Source: Mycobacterium sp. ELW1 (GTDB taxonomy: Bacteria; Actinomycetota; Actinomycetes; Mycobacteriales; Mycobacteriaceae). From it: 64,000 nucleotides of DNA. The notes under the pieces are model-generated. The model saw only the letters and a program-made list of their open reading frames with translations. It was not told the origin of the DNA and searched no databases. Position numbers and translations under genes: made by a program. The DNA lies in assembly GCF_008329905.1 (NCBI RefSeq), contig NZ_CP032155.1, positions 2,170,001-2,234,000 on the forward strand, read 5' to 3'. This document shows, piece by piece, positions 48,975 through 56,377 of this stretch. Within the stretch, counting starts at the first letter, position 1. Every line of letters starts with the position of its first letter.

Positions 48975-49807
48975 GTCGCGGAGGTCAGGCCGGACAGTTC
49001 GTCGGCCAGCAGCGCCAGCATCGGCGAGCAGCCGCTGTCCACGGTGACGGAGGCCAGCGCGTCCCCGCGGGTGGCGCCGCGGTTGATGATCGCGATCGGC
49101 ATGCCCAGCGCGGCGGCGTGCCGCACGAACCGGTAGCCGGAGAACACCGTCAGCGAGGATCCGGCCACCAGCAGTGCATCGGAGTCGTCGACCAGTGAAT
49201 ATGCCTGGGCCACAACATCTTTGTGCACGCTCTCGCCGAAGTAGACGATGTCGGGTTTGAGCATGCCGCCGCACGACGGGCAGTCGATGAACCGGAACGA
49301 CTCGGTGTCGGTGACCATGGCGTCCGCATCGGGTGCGACGGCGATACCGCCGAGCCGCTCGGCGCGTTCGGCGAAACCCGGGTTGGCTGCCTCGAGTTCG
49401 TCGGCCAGCGCCGCGCGCGACATGGTGTACCCGCAGTCCAGGCACACCACCTGCGCGTAGGTGCCGTGCAGGTTGATGACATTGCGGCTGCCCGCCTTGG
49501 TGTGCAGCAGGTCCACGTTCTGAGTAATGATGCCGGCGACCACGCCGGCGCGCTCCAGATGGGCCAGCGCCCGGTGCCCGGCGTTGGGCATGGTCTGGGC
49601 CATATGCCGCCAGCCCAGGTGATTGCGCGCCCAGTAGCGCTGCCGGAACGCCTGACTCGAGGTGAATTGGCGAATCGTCATCGGATTGGCCGGCGGTGAA
49701 TCCGGGCCGCGATAGTCGGGGATGCCCGAGTCGGTGGAGATCCCGGCACCGGTGAGCACGGCCACGCGCCGGCCCGCCAACAACGAGACCAGTTCGGGGC
49801 TTTCCAC
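48971..49807 (-). CDS. SIR2 family NAD-dependent protein deacylase
   Basis: 278 residues. The NAD-binding GAGIS (20-24), TQNVD (95-99) and catalytic His114 are present. The zinc module uses Cys122, Cys125, Cys176 and Cys179. It removes acyl groups from lysines using NAD; the class resembles bacterial CobB/SIR2 with a longer zinc insert. The start is GTG 49807. The gene is convergent with proB and shares its stop region (CTAG at 48971-48974). Confidence 0.92.
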   Translation of the reverse strand: MESPELVSLLAGRRVAVLTGAGISTDSGIPDYRGPDSPPANPMTIRQFTSSQAFRQRYWARNHLGWRHMAQTMPNAGHRALAHLERAGVVAGIITQNVDLLHTKAGSRNVINLHGTYAQVVCLDCGYTMSRAALADELEAANPGFAERAERLGGIAVAPDADAMVTDTESFRFIDCPSCGGMLKPDIVYFGESVHKDVVAQAYSLVDDSDALLVAGSSLTVFSGYRFVRHAAALGMPIAIINRGATRGDALASVTVDSGCSPMLALLADELSGLTSAT

Positions 49808-49826
49808 GCCCTCCAGAGTATGCGGG

Positions 49827-50423
49827 CTAGCCGAAGTTGGTGAGCGGGCTCAATACGTCGTGAGCGAACTGCGTGATGTTCAGCGTCGGGTTGCCGTCCG
49901 GATAGCTCACGGTGGCCAGCAGATTGGCGCCGGCGTCGACGAAATCGCCGTCGGCGCGGCCCTGGTGGGTCGACGACGTCACCAGAATGATGCCCGAGGT
50001 GCCGGCTTTCTTGGCCAGCGGCACCGAGAACTGTGCGTTCTGCACCGTGCTGTTGGCCCGGTCCTCGACGATGATCCGGCTGTCGGGGAAGTTGAGCATC
50101 AACAGCATCCGGCGCATCTGAGCGGCTTCGGTCACACCGTTCTGCGGGTTGCCGCCGGTGACGATGATCGGGGAGTGCGGGTACATCTGCGCCACCGCGA
50201 GCCCGGTCAGCACCCGGCGTCGCAGGATCATCCGCATCGAGCCGTCCGGCAGCAGGCCGTAACCCAGAACGACGATCGCCGGATTGGAGAAGTCCTTGGC
50301 GGCTACCGGTTCAGCCTGGGCGGCAGCCGGCACGATCTCACCGATCAGCGTGGCGACGACAAGGAGCAGGGCGCCGCAGGCGGCTTTCCATCGACGTCGC
50401 ACTCTTCCTCCGACCCAGGTCAA
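49827..50423 (-). CDS. YdcF/ElyC-type DUF218 exported protein
   Basis: 198 residues. A basic N-terminus and hydrophobic segment (CGALLLVVATLIGEIVPAAA, about 15-35) form a signal peptide or anchor, so the DUF218 domain acts outside the membrane. The domain shows AIVVLGYGLLPDGSM, RVLTGLAVAQMYPHSPIIVTG, EDRANSTVQNAQF and VTSSTHQGRA, the typical conserved segments. Related proteins act in envelope carbohydrate metabolism, with unknown chemistry. Spacing to the sirtuin gene (19 bp, downstream) suggests an operon. Confidence 0.85.
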   Translation of the reverse strand: MTWVGGRVRRRWKAACGALLLVVATLIGEIVPAAAQAEPVAAKDFSNPAIVVLGYGLLPDGSMRMILRRRVLTGLAVAQMYPHSPIIVTGGNPQNGVTEAAQMRRMLLMLNFPDSRIIVEDRANSTVQNAQFSVPLAKKAGTSGIILVTSSTHQGRADGDFVDAGANLLATVSYPDGNPTLNITQFAHDVLSPLTNFG

Positions 50424-50478
50424 CTTGCTGCTTGCCTCATCGTGCGGGCGCGAACGGTCGTTACGGAAGCGTCAGGCT

Positions 50479-50742
50479 TCATAGCCGTTCCATAGCCCGG
50501 GCCATGGCGGCGTACTCCAGGAAGTCGTAGTGGGCGACAAGTCGACGATGGCTGACATGAGCTTCGTGAGCCGCCCGGTGCGCCGCGATCCAGCGCGAGA
50601 CCATGCCCGACTTGGGGTGCGCGGAGATGGTGGCAGCCGTCAGCATCCTCACCTCGTGTTCGGTGATCAGCACGGTCGGCCTGGTGTCGACGACTCGCGG
50701 CGACGGGTGAACAGGTGCGTGAACAGAAAGCGCAGACAACAT
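50479..50742 (-). CDS. Small conserved-type hypothetical protein
   Basis: 87 residues from ATG 50742 (MLSALSVHAPVHPSPRVVDT), with GGGGGAT as ribosome binding site; the frame is open to 50790. No signal peptide or membrane segment. The middle part ITEHEVRMLTAATISAHPKS looks like a short helical domain, and the C-terminus is rich in His/Arg/Ala (AAHEAHVSHRRLVAHYDF). I do not recognise the family. It lies between the DUF218 and isochorismatase genes on the same strand. Confidence 0.6.
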   Translation of the reverse strand: MLSALSVHAPVHPSPRVVDTRPTVLITEHEVRMLTAATISAHPKSGMVSRWIAAHRAAHEAHVSHRRLVAHYDFLEYAAMARAMERL

Positions 50743-50898
50743 TTCGATCCCCCGATCTGGCTGGCCGGCGATATCCGGCCGATGACGCAAACCTACGACC
50801 GGTTCGGCACGGATGAGCGCGTAGAGCTCTACTCGAAACGGCCCCTGCTCAACCTCTTTGGCGCACCAGCCGTGGCCGGCGGTGTCACGGGAGATCGC

Positions 50899-51438
50899 TC
50901 AGGGCAAGCACTTCGCCGCCGAGACGATCTCGGCGCTCATGTTGCGTTCCATCATCGACAGAGCGGCCTGGCCGAGGTCGGTGTCGATGTGGGCCACCGC
51001 GTCTTTGGGCACCATCACCGAGTAGTGGCGGACGTAGGCGTCCAGCGCGCTGTAGAGAATGCACTGCTCGGTCACCTGTCCGGTGAGGACCACCTTGTCG
51101 ACTTCGAGCCGGGTCAACAGGTATTCCAGCGGGGTGGCGTAAAAGGCGCTGTGGCGCACTTTCGTCATGATCCGGGCCCCGTCGTGGGGTGCGATCGGGC
51201 GGACCAGATCCGGCCGGGCACCGTCCAAGGCGTTTCGAACGAGGTCACTGGGTTCGGCGGTGAAGTCGCCATAGTTGTCGTTGACGTAGATCAGTTCGAC
51301 GTCGTCGCGGTCCTTGGCCTCGTTGATGAGTTCGGCCAGGGGCTGGACGATGTCGGCGACGTTGCCGGCCAGCACGTCGGCGTCGGGATGTTGGTAGGCG
51401 TTGAGCATGTCGACTACCAAGAGTGCGGTATTGGACAT
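50899..51438 (-). CDS. Isochorismatase-like cysteine hydrolase
   Basis: 179 residues, normal for the nicotinamidase/isochorismatase superfamily. The triad Asp10 (LLVVDMLNAY), Lys93 (MTKVRHSAF) and Cys126 (GQVTEQCILYSA) is complete. It hydrolyses an amide or vinyl ether; the divergent neighbour nadE makes nicotinamide recycling an attractive guess, but true nicotinamidases show a different metal site. ATG 51438 is the start; the enormous open frame upstream to 53481 is antisense to nadE. Confidence 0.87.
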   Translation of the reverse strand: MSNTALLVVDMLNAYQHPDADVLAGNVADIVQPLAELINEAKDRDDVELIYVNDNYGDFTAEPSDLVRNALDGARPDLVRPIAPHDGARIMTKVRHSAFYATPLEYLLTRLEVDKVVLTGQVTEQCILYSALDAYVRHYSVMVPKDAVAHIDTDLGQAALSMMERNMSAEIVSAAKCLP

Positions 51439-51537
51439 GTCGCGGCGTCTACCCGTTTCGGGCCGAACAACACGTCGGAGGCCTCCGAACGGGTGGTTCG
51501 GCGTTCCGCCGCGGGAGTGACGGGCGACAATGGGGCC

Positions 51538-53580
51538 ATGGATTTCTACTCCGCCTACCGGCACGGGTTCGTGCGGGTCGCTGCCTGCACACACCACACG
51601 GTGCTGGCAGACCCCGCCGCCAACGCCGAGTCGGTGCTGCGGATCGCGCGGGACAACCACGATGACAGCGTCGCGGTGACGGTGTTCCCCGAGCTCACCT
51701 TGTCGGGCTACTCGATCGAGGACATCCTGCTGCAGGACTCGCTGCTCGACGCCGTTGAGGACGCCCTGCTCGAGGTGGTGGCGGCGTCGGCCGATCTGTT
51801 CGGCGTGCTGGTGGTCGGCGCGCCGCTGCGGTATCTGCATCGCATCTACAACACCGCGGTGGTCATCCACCGCGGGGCGGTGCTCGGGGTGGTGCCGAAG
51901 TCCTATCTGCCGAACTACCGCGAGTTCTACGAACGCCGTCAGGTCGCCGCCGGTGACGACATGGCGGGCACGATCCGCATCGGCGGTGCCGACGTGCCGT
52001 TCGGTCCTGACCTGTTGTTCACCGCCGACGACGTGTCCGGGCTGGTGTTGCACGTCGAGATCTGCGAGGACATGTTCGTCCCGATTCCGCCGAGCGCCGA
52101 GGCCGCGCTTGCGGGTGCGACGGTGTTGGCGAATCTGTCCGGCAGTCCGATCACGATCGGCCGGGCCGAGGACCGCAAGCTCCTGGCCCGTTCGGCATCG
52201 GCGCGCTGCCTGGCCGCCTACATCTACGCCGCGGCCGGCGAGGGGGAGTCCAGCACCGACCTGGCCTGGGACGGCCAGACGATGATCTACGAAAACGGCC
52301 GTCTGCTGGCCGAATCCGAGCGATTCCCGAAGGGGGAGCGACGCTCGATCGCCGACGTCGACCTGGACCTGTTGCGCTCTGAGCGGCTCCGGATGGGTAC
52401 CTTCGACGACAATCGCCGCCACCATCAGGATCGGTTGACGTCGTTCCGGCGCATCGGGTTCCGCCTCGACCCGCCGAGCGGGGACATCGGATTGATGCGC
52501 GAGGTGGAGCGGTTCCCGTTCGTGCCGAGTGATCCGCTTCGGCTGGAGCAGGATTGCTACGAGGGCTACAACATTCAGGTCGCCGGTCTCGAGCAGCGGC
52601 TGCGTGCGCTGAACTATCCGAAGCTCGTGATCGGGGTGTCCGGCGGCCTGGACTCGACGCACGCCCTCATCGTGGCCGCCCGGGCGATGGACCGGGAAGG
52701 CCGCCCGCGCAGCGACATCCTGGCGTTCACCCTGCCCGGATTCGCCACCGGCGAGCGCACCAAGAGCAACGCGATCAAGCTGTCGCAGGCGTTGGGAGTC
52801 ACGTTCTCCGAGTTGGATATTCGGGACACCGCCACGCTGATGCTGACGGAGATCGGGCACCCGTTCTCTCGCGGCGAGAAGGTGTACGACGTGACCTTCG
52901 AGAACGTGCAGGCGGGTCTGCGCACCGACTACTTGTTCCGGATCGCCAATCAGCGCGGCGGGATCGTCCTGGGCACCGGTGATCTCTCCGAACTCGGCCT
53001 GGGCTGGTCGACGTACGGCGTCGGCGATCAGATGTCGCATTACAACGTCAACGGCGGAGTACCCAAAACTCTTATCCAGCACCTGATCCGGTGGGTGATT
53101 TCGTCCGGAGAGTTCTCCGACGAGGTCGGCGAGATCCTGCAGTCGGTCCTCGACACCGAGATCACCCCCGAATTGGTGCCGACCGGTGAGGACGAGGAGA
53201 TCCAGAGCAGCGAAGCCAAGGTCGGCCCGTACTCGCTTCAGGATTTCTCGCTGTTCCAGGTGTTGCGGTACGGCTTCCGGCCGTCCAAGATCGCGTTCCT
53301 GGCCTGGCACGCCTGGAGCGATCCCGCCGGCGGAGCCTGGCCACCGGGCTTCCCCGAAGGTAAGCGTCCGGCGTACTCGCTCAAGGAGATTCGGCACTGG
53401 CTGAGTGTCTTCGCGCAGCGCTACTACTCGTTCAGTCAGTTCAAGCGGTCGGCTCTGCCGAACGGGCCCAAGGTGTCGCACGGCGGGTCGCTGTCGCCGC
53501 GCGGTGATTGGCGGGCGCCGTCGGACATGTCGGCACGGATCTGGCTGGCCGAAATCGAGCAGGAGATTCCCGAGGACTGA
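51538..53580 (+). CDS. nadE: Glutamine-dependent NAD+ synthetase
   Basis: 680 residues, close to the M. tuberculosis enzyme. The N-terminal nitrilase-type glutaminase has Glu52, Lys121 and Cys176 as triad. The C-terminal synthetase domain carries the ATP-pyrophosphatase loop SGGLDST near residue 367. It makes NAD from deamido-NAD using ammonia channelled from glutamine. ATG 51538 is the start; the open frame to 50530 is a shadow of the isochorismatase and small ORF. Its TGA directly abuts the stop of the convergent transporter gene (TGATCA at 53578-53583). Confidence 0.97.
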   Translation: MDFYSAYRHGFVRVAACTHHTVLADPAANAESVLRIARDNHDDSVAVTVFPELTLSGYSIEDILLQDSLLDAVEDALLEVVAASADLFGVLVVGAPLRYLHRIYNTAVVIHRGAVLGVVPKSYLPNYREFYERRQVAAGDDMAGTIRIGGADVPFGPDLLFTADDVSGLVLHVEICEDMFVPIPPSAEAALAGATVLANLSGSPITIGRAEDRKLLARSASARCLAAYIYAAAGEGESSTDLAWDGQTMIYENGRLLAESERFPKGERRSIADVDLDLLRSERLRMGTFDDNRRHHQDRLTSFRRIGFRLDPPSGDIGLMREVERFPFVPSDPLRLEQDCYEGYNIQVAGLEQRLRALNYPKLVIGVSGGLDSTHALIVAARAMDREGRPRSDILAFTLPGFATGERTKSNAIKLSQALGVTFSELDIRDTATLMLTEIGHPFSRGEKVYDVTFENVQAGLRTDYLFRIANQRGGIVLGTGDLSELGLGWSTYGVGDQMSHYNVNGGVPKTLIQHLIRWVISSGEFSDEVGEILQSVLDTEITPELVPTGEDEEIQSSEAKVGPYSLQDFSLFQVLRYGFRPSKIAFLAWHAWSDPAGGAWPPGFPEGKRPAYSLKEIRHWLSVFAQRYYSFSQFKRSALPNGPKVSHGGSLSPRGDWRAPSDMSARIWLAEIEQEIPED

Positions 53581-54195
53581 TCACCGGCAGCAGTCGTCCC
53601 CGCGCCATGCTTCGCGGCCTTCGCGTGCCGCCACACCGGCGATGACGAGGGCGGCGATCGGGTCGGCCCACCACCACCCGGCGACCGCGTTGAGCAGCAG
53701 TCCGGCGAGTAGCACCGCCGACAGGTAGGTGCACAACAGGGTCTGTTTGGAGTCGGCCACCGCCGACCGCGAACCGAGTTGCCGGCCGGCCCTGCGTTGG
53801 GCCCAGGACAGCAGCGGCATGATCGCCAGGCTGACGGCGGCCAGTCCGATGCCGATCGGGGAGTGCCGGGGTTCCTGCTGCCCGGCCAGCGCCAGGATCG
53901 CGTCGACGGTCACATAGATCGCCAGCGCGAAGAATGAGAATGCGACGATCCGCAGCGCGGTCTTCTCACGCGCCTCAGGGTCTTTCGCGGCGAATTGCCA
54001 GGCGATCGCGGCCGCCGAGGACACCTCGATCAGCGAGTCCAGCCCGAAGCCGATCAGCGCCGCCGACGAGACGCGGGCGCCCTCGGTCAGCGCGACGGCC
54101 GCTTCGACGAGGTTGTAGGTGATCGTGGCGGCGACCAATAGACGGATCCGCCGCCCGAGTTGCGCACGGCGCGTTGCGGATAGCGCGTCGGTCAT
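53581..54195 (-). CDS. Cation diffusion facilitator-type transporter
   Basis: 204 residues with five to six membrane segments, lacking the usual cytoplasmic C-terminal domain. LIGFGLDSLIEVSSAAAI corresponds to the metal-binding TM2 region of CDF proteins (Asp and Glu in place), and VADSKQTLLCTYLSAVLLAG to TM5. The C-terminus ends DDCCR, a possible metal ligand. ATG 54195 overlaps the regulator stop (TGATG), so the two are one operon. Substrate probably Cd, Zn, Pb or another soft divalent cation. Confidence 0.86.
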   Translation of the reverse strand: MTDALSATRRAQLGRRIRLLVAATITYNLVEAAVALTEGARVSSAALIGFGLDSLIEVSSAAAIAWQFAAKDPEAREKTALRIVAFSFFALAIYVTVDAILALAGQQEPRHSPIGIGLAAVSLAIMPLLSWAQRRAGRQLGSRSAVADSKQTLLCTYLSAVLLAGLLLNAVAGWWWADPIAALVIAGVAAREGREAWRGDDCCR

Positions 54196-54518
54196 CAGCA
54201 GCAGTCGTCGGCGGCCGGGCAACACGCCGGGTCGACGGTCAGCACGAGCCCGATCAGATCGTCGAGGGCGTTGGCGATCCGGGCGTCGGCCAACTCGTAG
54301 CGGCTTCGGCGCCCTTCGGGTTCGGCCACCACCAGTCCGCAGCCCCGTAAGCAGGCCAGGTGGTTGGACAGGATCTGACGTGAGACGCCGATCTTCTCGG
54401 CCAGGTCTGACGGGTACCCGGGACTGTCCCGCAACAGAAGGAGGATCTCCGCCCGCGCCGGATCGGACAGCGCGGCGCCGAACCGGGCGAGGACATCGCT
54501 ATGGGTGACGCTCTGCAT
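54195..54518 (-). CDS. cmtR: ArsR/SmtB-family metal sensor, CmtR-like
   Basis: 107 residues. Winged helix with the recognition region GVSRQILSNHLACLRGCGLV: Cys56 and Cys60 lie in the DNA-binding helix as Cys57 and Cys61 do in CmtR. The C-terminus DPACCPAADDCC offers further ligands (Cys99, 100, 106, 107), comparable to CmtR Cys102. This layout predicts Cd/Pb sensing. It is cotranscribed with the CDF transporter and a strong palindrome lies just upstream at 54538-54568. Confidence 0.88.
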   Translation of the reverse strand: MQSVTHSDVLARFGAALSDPARAEILLLLRDSPGYPSDLAEKIGVSRQILSNHLACLRGCGLVVAEPEGRRSRYELADARIANALDDLIGLVLTVDPACCPAADDCC

Positions 54519-54537
54519 TCCCAGATCGTACAGCGAG

Positions 54538-54568
54538 GGCTGTATTCAGAATATGCTGAACTACAGCC
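54538..54568. promoter_or_regulatory. Palindromic operator candidate for the CmtR-like regulator
   Basis: GGCTGTATTCAG (54538-54549), a 6-base centre AATATG and CTGAA-C-TACAGCC (54556-54568) form 12-bp arms with one bulged base. It lies 20-50 bases upstream of the regulator ATG (54518, minus strand), where an autorepressor site is expected. Its right arm includes the stop codon of the upstream crotonase gene, so it may also terminate that transcript. Confidence 0.55.
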
Positions 54569-55382
54569 TGCCCTCGATACGCAGATCCGGATGTACCCAG
54601 TCGGGCGAGCGGCGTTCCTTGAACGCCATGAAACCTTCGATGGACTCCGGCGATCCGAGACTGCGCTGCATGCCGATCCGGTCGTAGAGCCCCAGATAGT
54701 TGTCGATGCTGGACTTGACCACCGACCGTGCGACCGGCGCGGTGCGGCAGCACTGAGCGAGGATGCCCCGCGCCGTCTCGGCCAGGTCATCGTGTGGAAC
54801 CACTCGGGCGACCATGCCCCAATCCAGCGCCTCGTCGGCGGTCAGCGTGCGGCCGGTGAACATCAGATCGCGGGTCCGGACCGGGCCGATCAGCCGGGCC
54901 AGCATCTGGCTGTAGTAGGTGTCGGCGATCCCGCGGTACAGCTCGGGGACGCGGAACGTCGCGCGGTCACTGACCACCGCCATGTCGGCGCACAGTGCGA
55001 TTTGCAAACCGCCGCCCTGGCACAGTCCGTTGACCGCGGCAACCACCGGCTTGGCGGACTGCCGCAGCGTGTCGAACGGCAACGCGTCCATGCCGAGCGC
55101 CGCCCCGAACGTCAGCCAGTTGTCCACGCCGCCGCCGCCCATGTCGCCGCCGGGGGCGAACACGTCGCCGGTGCCGGTGATCAGCAGGCCGGCCAGATCC
55201 GGGTCTGCCCCGACGTGATTGACCGCGTATTTGATGCCGAAGTACATCGCCGGTGTCATGGCGTTGCGCGCCTCGGGACGGTCCAGGGTGCACACCCCGA
55301 ATGCGCCCTCCCGGGTGAATTTCAGAAACGGGGTGCCGAGCCAGTCGCCCTCGGGCGGCCGCGGACTGTCGCTGTGTGTCAT
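54561..55382 (-). CDS. Enoyl-CoA hydratase/isomerase (crotonase) family protein
   Basis: 273 residues. Crotonase features are LDRPEARNAMT, the first oxyanion segment GTGDVFAPGGDM and the second VNGLCQGGGLQIALCADM, then FRVPELYRGI, where the catalytic Glu is expected. The C-terminus is IEGFMAFKERRSPDW. It hydrates, isomerises or cleaves an acyl-CoA, substrate unknown; ECH paralogues are numerous in mycobacteria. ATG 55382 (MTHSDSPRPPEG) is preferred to GTG 55391. The palindrome 54538-54568 overlaps its stop. Confidence 0.87.
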   Translation of the reverse strand: MTHSDSPRPPEGDWLGTPFLKFTREGAFGVCTLDRPEARNAMTPAMYFGIKYAVNHVGADPDLAGLLITGTGDVFAPGGDMGGGGVDNWLTFGAALGMDALPFDTLRQSAKPVVAAVNGLCQGGGLQIALCADMAVVSDRATFRVPELYRGIADTYYSQMLARLIGPVRTRDLMFTGRTLTADEALDWGMVARVVPHDDLAETARGILAQCCRTAPVARSVVKSSIDNYLGLYDRIGMQRSLGSPESIEGFMAFKERRSPDWVHPDLRIEGRL

Positions 55383-55415
55383 CGGGTGCACACTATCGCC
55401 CCAACCGTAACGAAT

Positions 55416-56276
55416 TCAGTACTGGGTGAGGGCGTCGTCGATCGCCTCGCTGCGCGGCGCGCAATCGCCGGCGCCGGCGACCAGTGTCGCCAGCGCGCCT
55501 GCGGTGCAAGCCCGCCGAAGGGCGCGGTCATGGCCGGCCGCCCAGCCGGCGGCGAGCACGCCTGCGAAGACATCGCCCGCACCGGTGGTGTCGATCGCCT
55601 CGACCTCGGGACTCGGGACGTCAACAGCGCCGTGCGGCCCACGGTAGGTCGCACCGCGGGAGCCGCGAGTCACCACGAGATGTTCTGTGGGCCAACGCCA
55701 GTGTGGTTCCTCGGCTTCGTTGACGATGACGACGTCGGTGACATCGGCCAGCTCGGCCAGACCCGGGTCGGTGCTGACCGGGGACGCGTTGACCATCACC
55801 GTCGCCCCGACGGAGCGCGCCTCCCGGGCGGCAGCCACGGCCGTCGCGACCGGCACCTCCAACTGGACGAGAAGCACCTCGCAGTCGGCGATCACAGCGC
55901 GGGCGGCCGCGTTGAGCGTCAGGTGCCCGTTGGCTCCGGGCGCCACCACAATCATGTTCTCGCCGTGATCGTCGACCAGGATGACGGCCCTACCGCTGGC
56001 AACCGACAGCTCCTCCATACCGTCCAGCCGGACGCCGTTCGTGTCGAGATGGGACCGCAACTCGTCGCCCTCCCGATCGGTACCGACCGCTCCGACGAAC
56101 TGCACATCGGCGCCGGCGCGAGCGGCGGCCACCGCCTGGTTGCCGCCCTTGCCGCCCGGGGCACTCACCACCGACGAACCCAGGATCGTCTCGCCGGCGC
56201 GCGGCATCGCGCTCACCCGAAAGAACTCATCGACGTTCACGCTGCCTACGACGCACACCCGTGTCACGGCGTCCAC
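55416..56276 (-). CDS. Ribokinase (PfkB family)
   Basis: About 286 residues. APGGKGGNQAVAAARAG and the C-terminal DTTGAGDVFAG (catalytic Asp) are ribokinase signatures; VVGSVNVDEFFRV opens the fold. It phosphorylates ribose or a similar sugar. The start is uncertain: GTG 56276 or GTG 56267; the frame is open to 56327. It is divergent from the giant repeat gene with a 100-bp shared control region. A third PfkB kinase in this window beside iolC and 25662. Confidence 0.85.
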   Translation of the reverse strand: MDAVTRVCVVGSVNVDEFFRVSAMPRAGETILGSSVVSAPGGKGGNQAVAAARAGADVQFVGAVGTDREGDELRSHLDTNGVRLDGMEELSVASGRAVILVDDHGENMIVVAPGANGHLTLNAAARAVIADCEVLLVQLEVPVATAVAAAREARSVGATVMVNASPVSTDPGLAELADVTDVVIVNEAEEPHWRWPTEHLVVTRGSRGATYRGPHGAVDVPSPEVEAIDTTGAGDVFAGVLAAGWAAGHDRALRRACTAGALATLVAGAGDCAPRSEAIDDALTQY

Positions 56277-56363
56277 GGTAGTTTGCTGATCGCCGTCGTA
56301 GAACGGTTGGCAAAATTTTGCGGGCAACTTGAAAAGTCGGCGACTTCAGTACTGGCAGCCGTG

Positions 56364-56377
56364 TTAATTTAGCGCCG
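56364..56377 (+). promoter_or_regulatory. -10 element at leaderless spacing before the giant repeat gene
   Basis: TAATTT (56365-56370) ends six bases before the GTG at 56377 and there is no ribosome binding site. This supports a leaderless mRNA and fixes the start codon. Confidence 0.5.

Noticed and set aside
50899..53481. 860-codon minus-strand open frame covering nadE
   Set aside because: Only the last 179 codons (isochorismatase) show a protein family; the rest is antisense to nadE with its complete catalytic residues.
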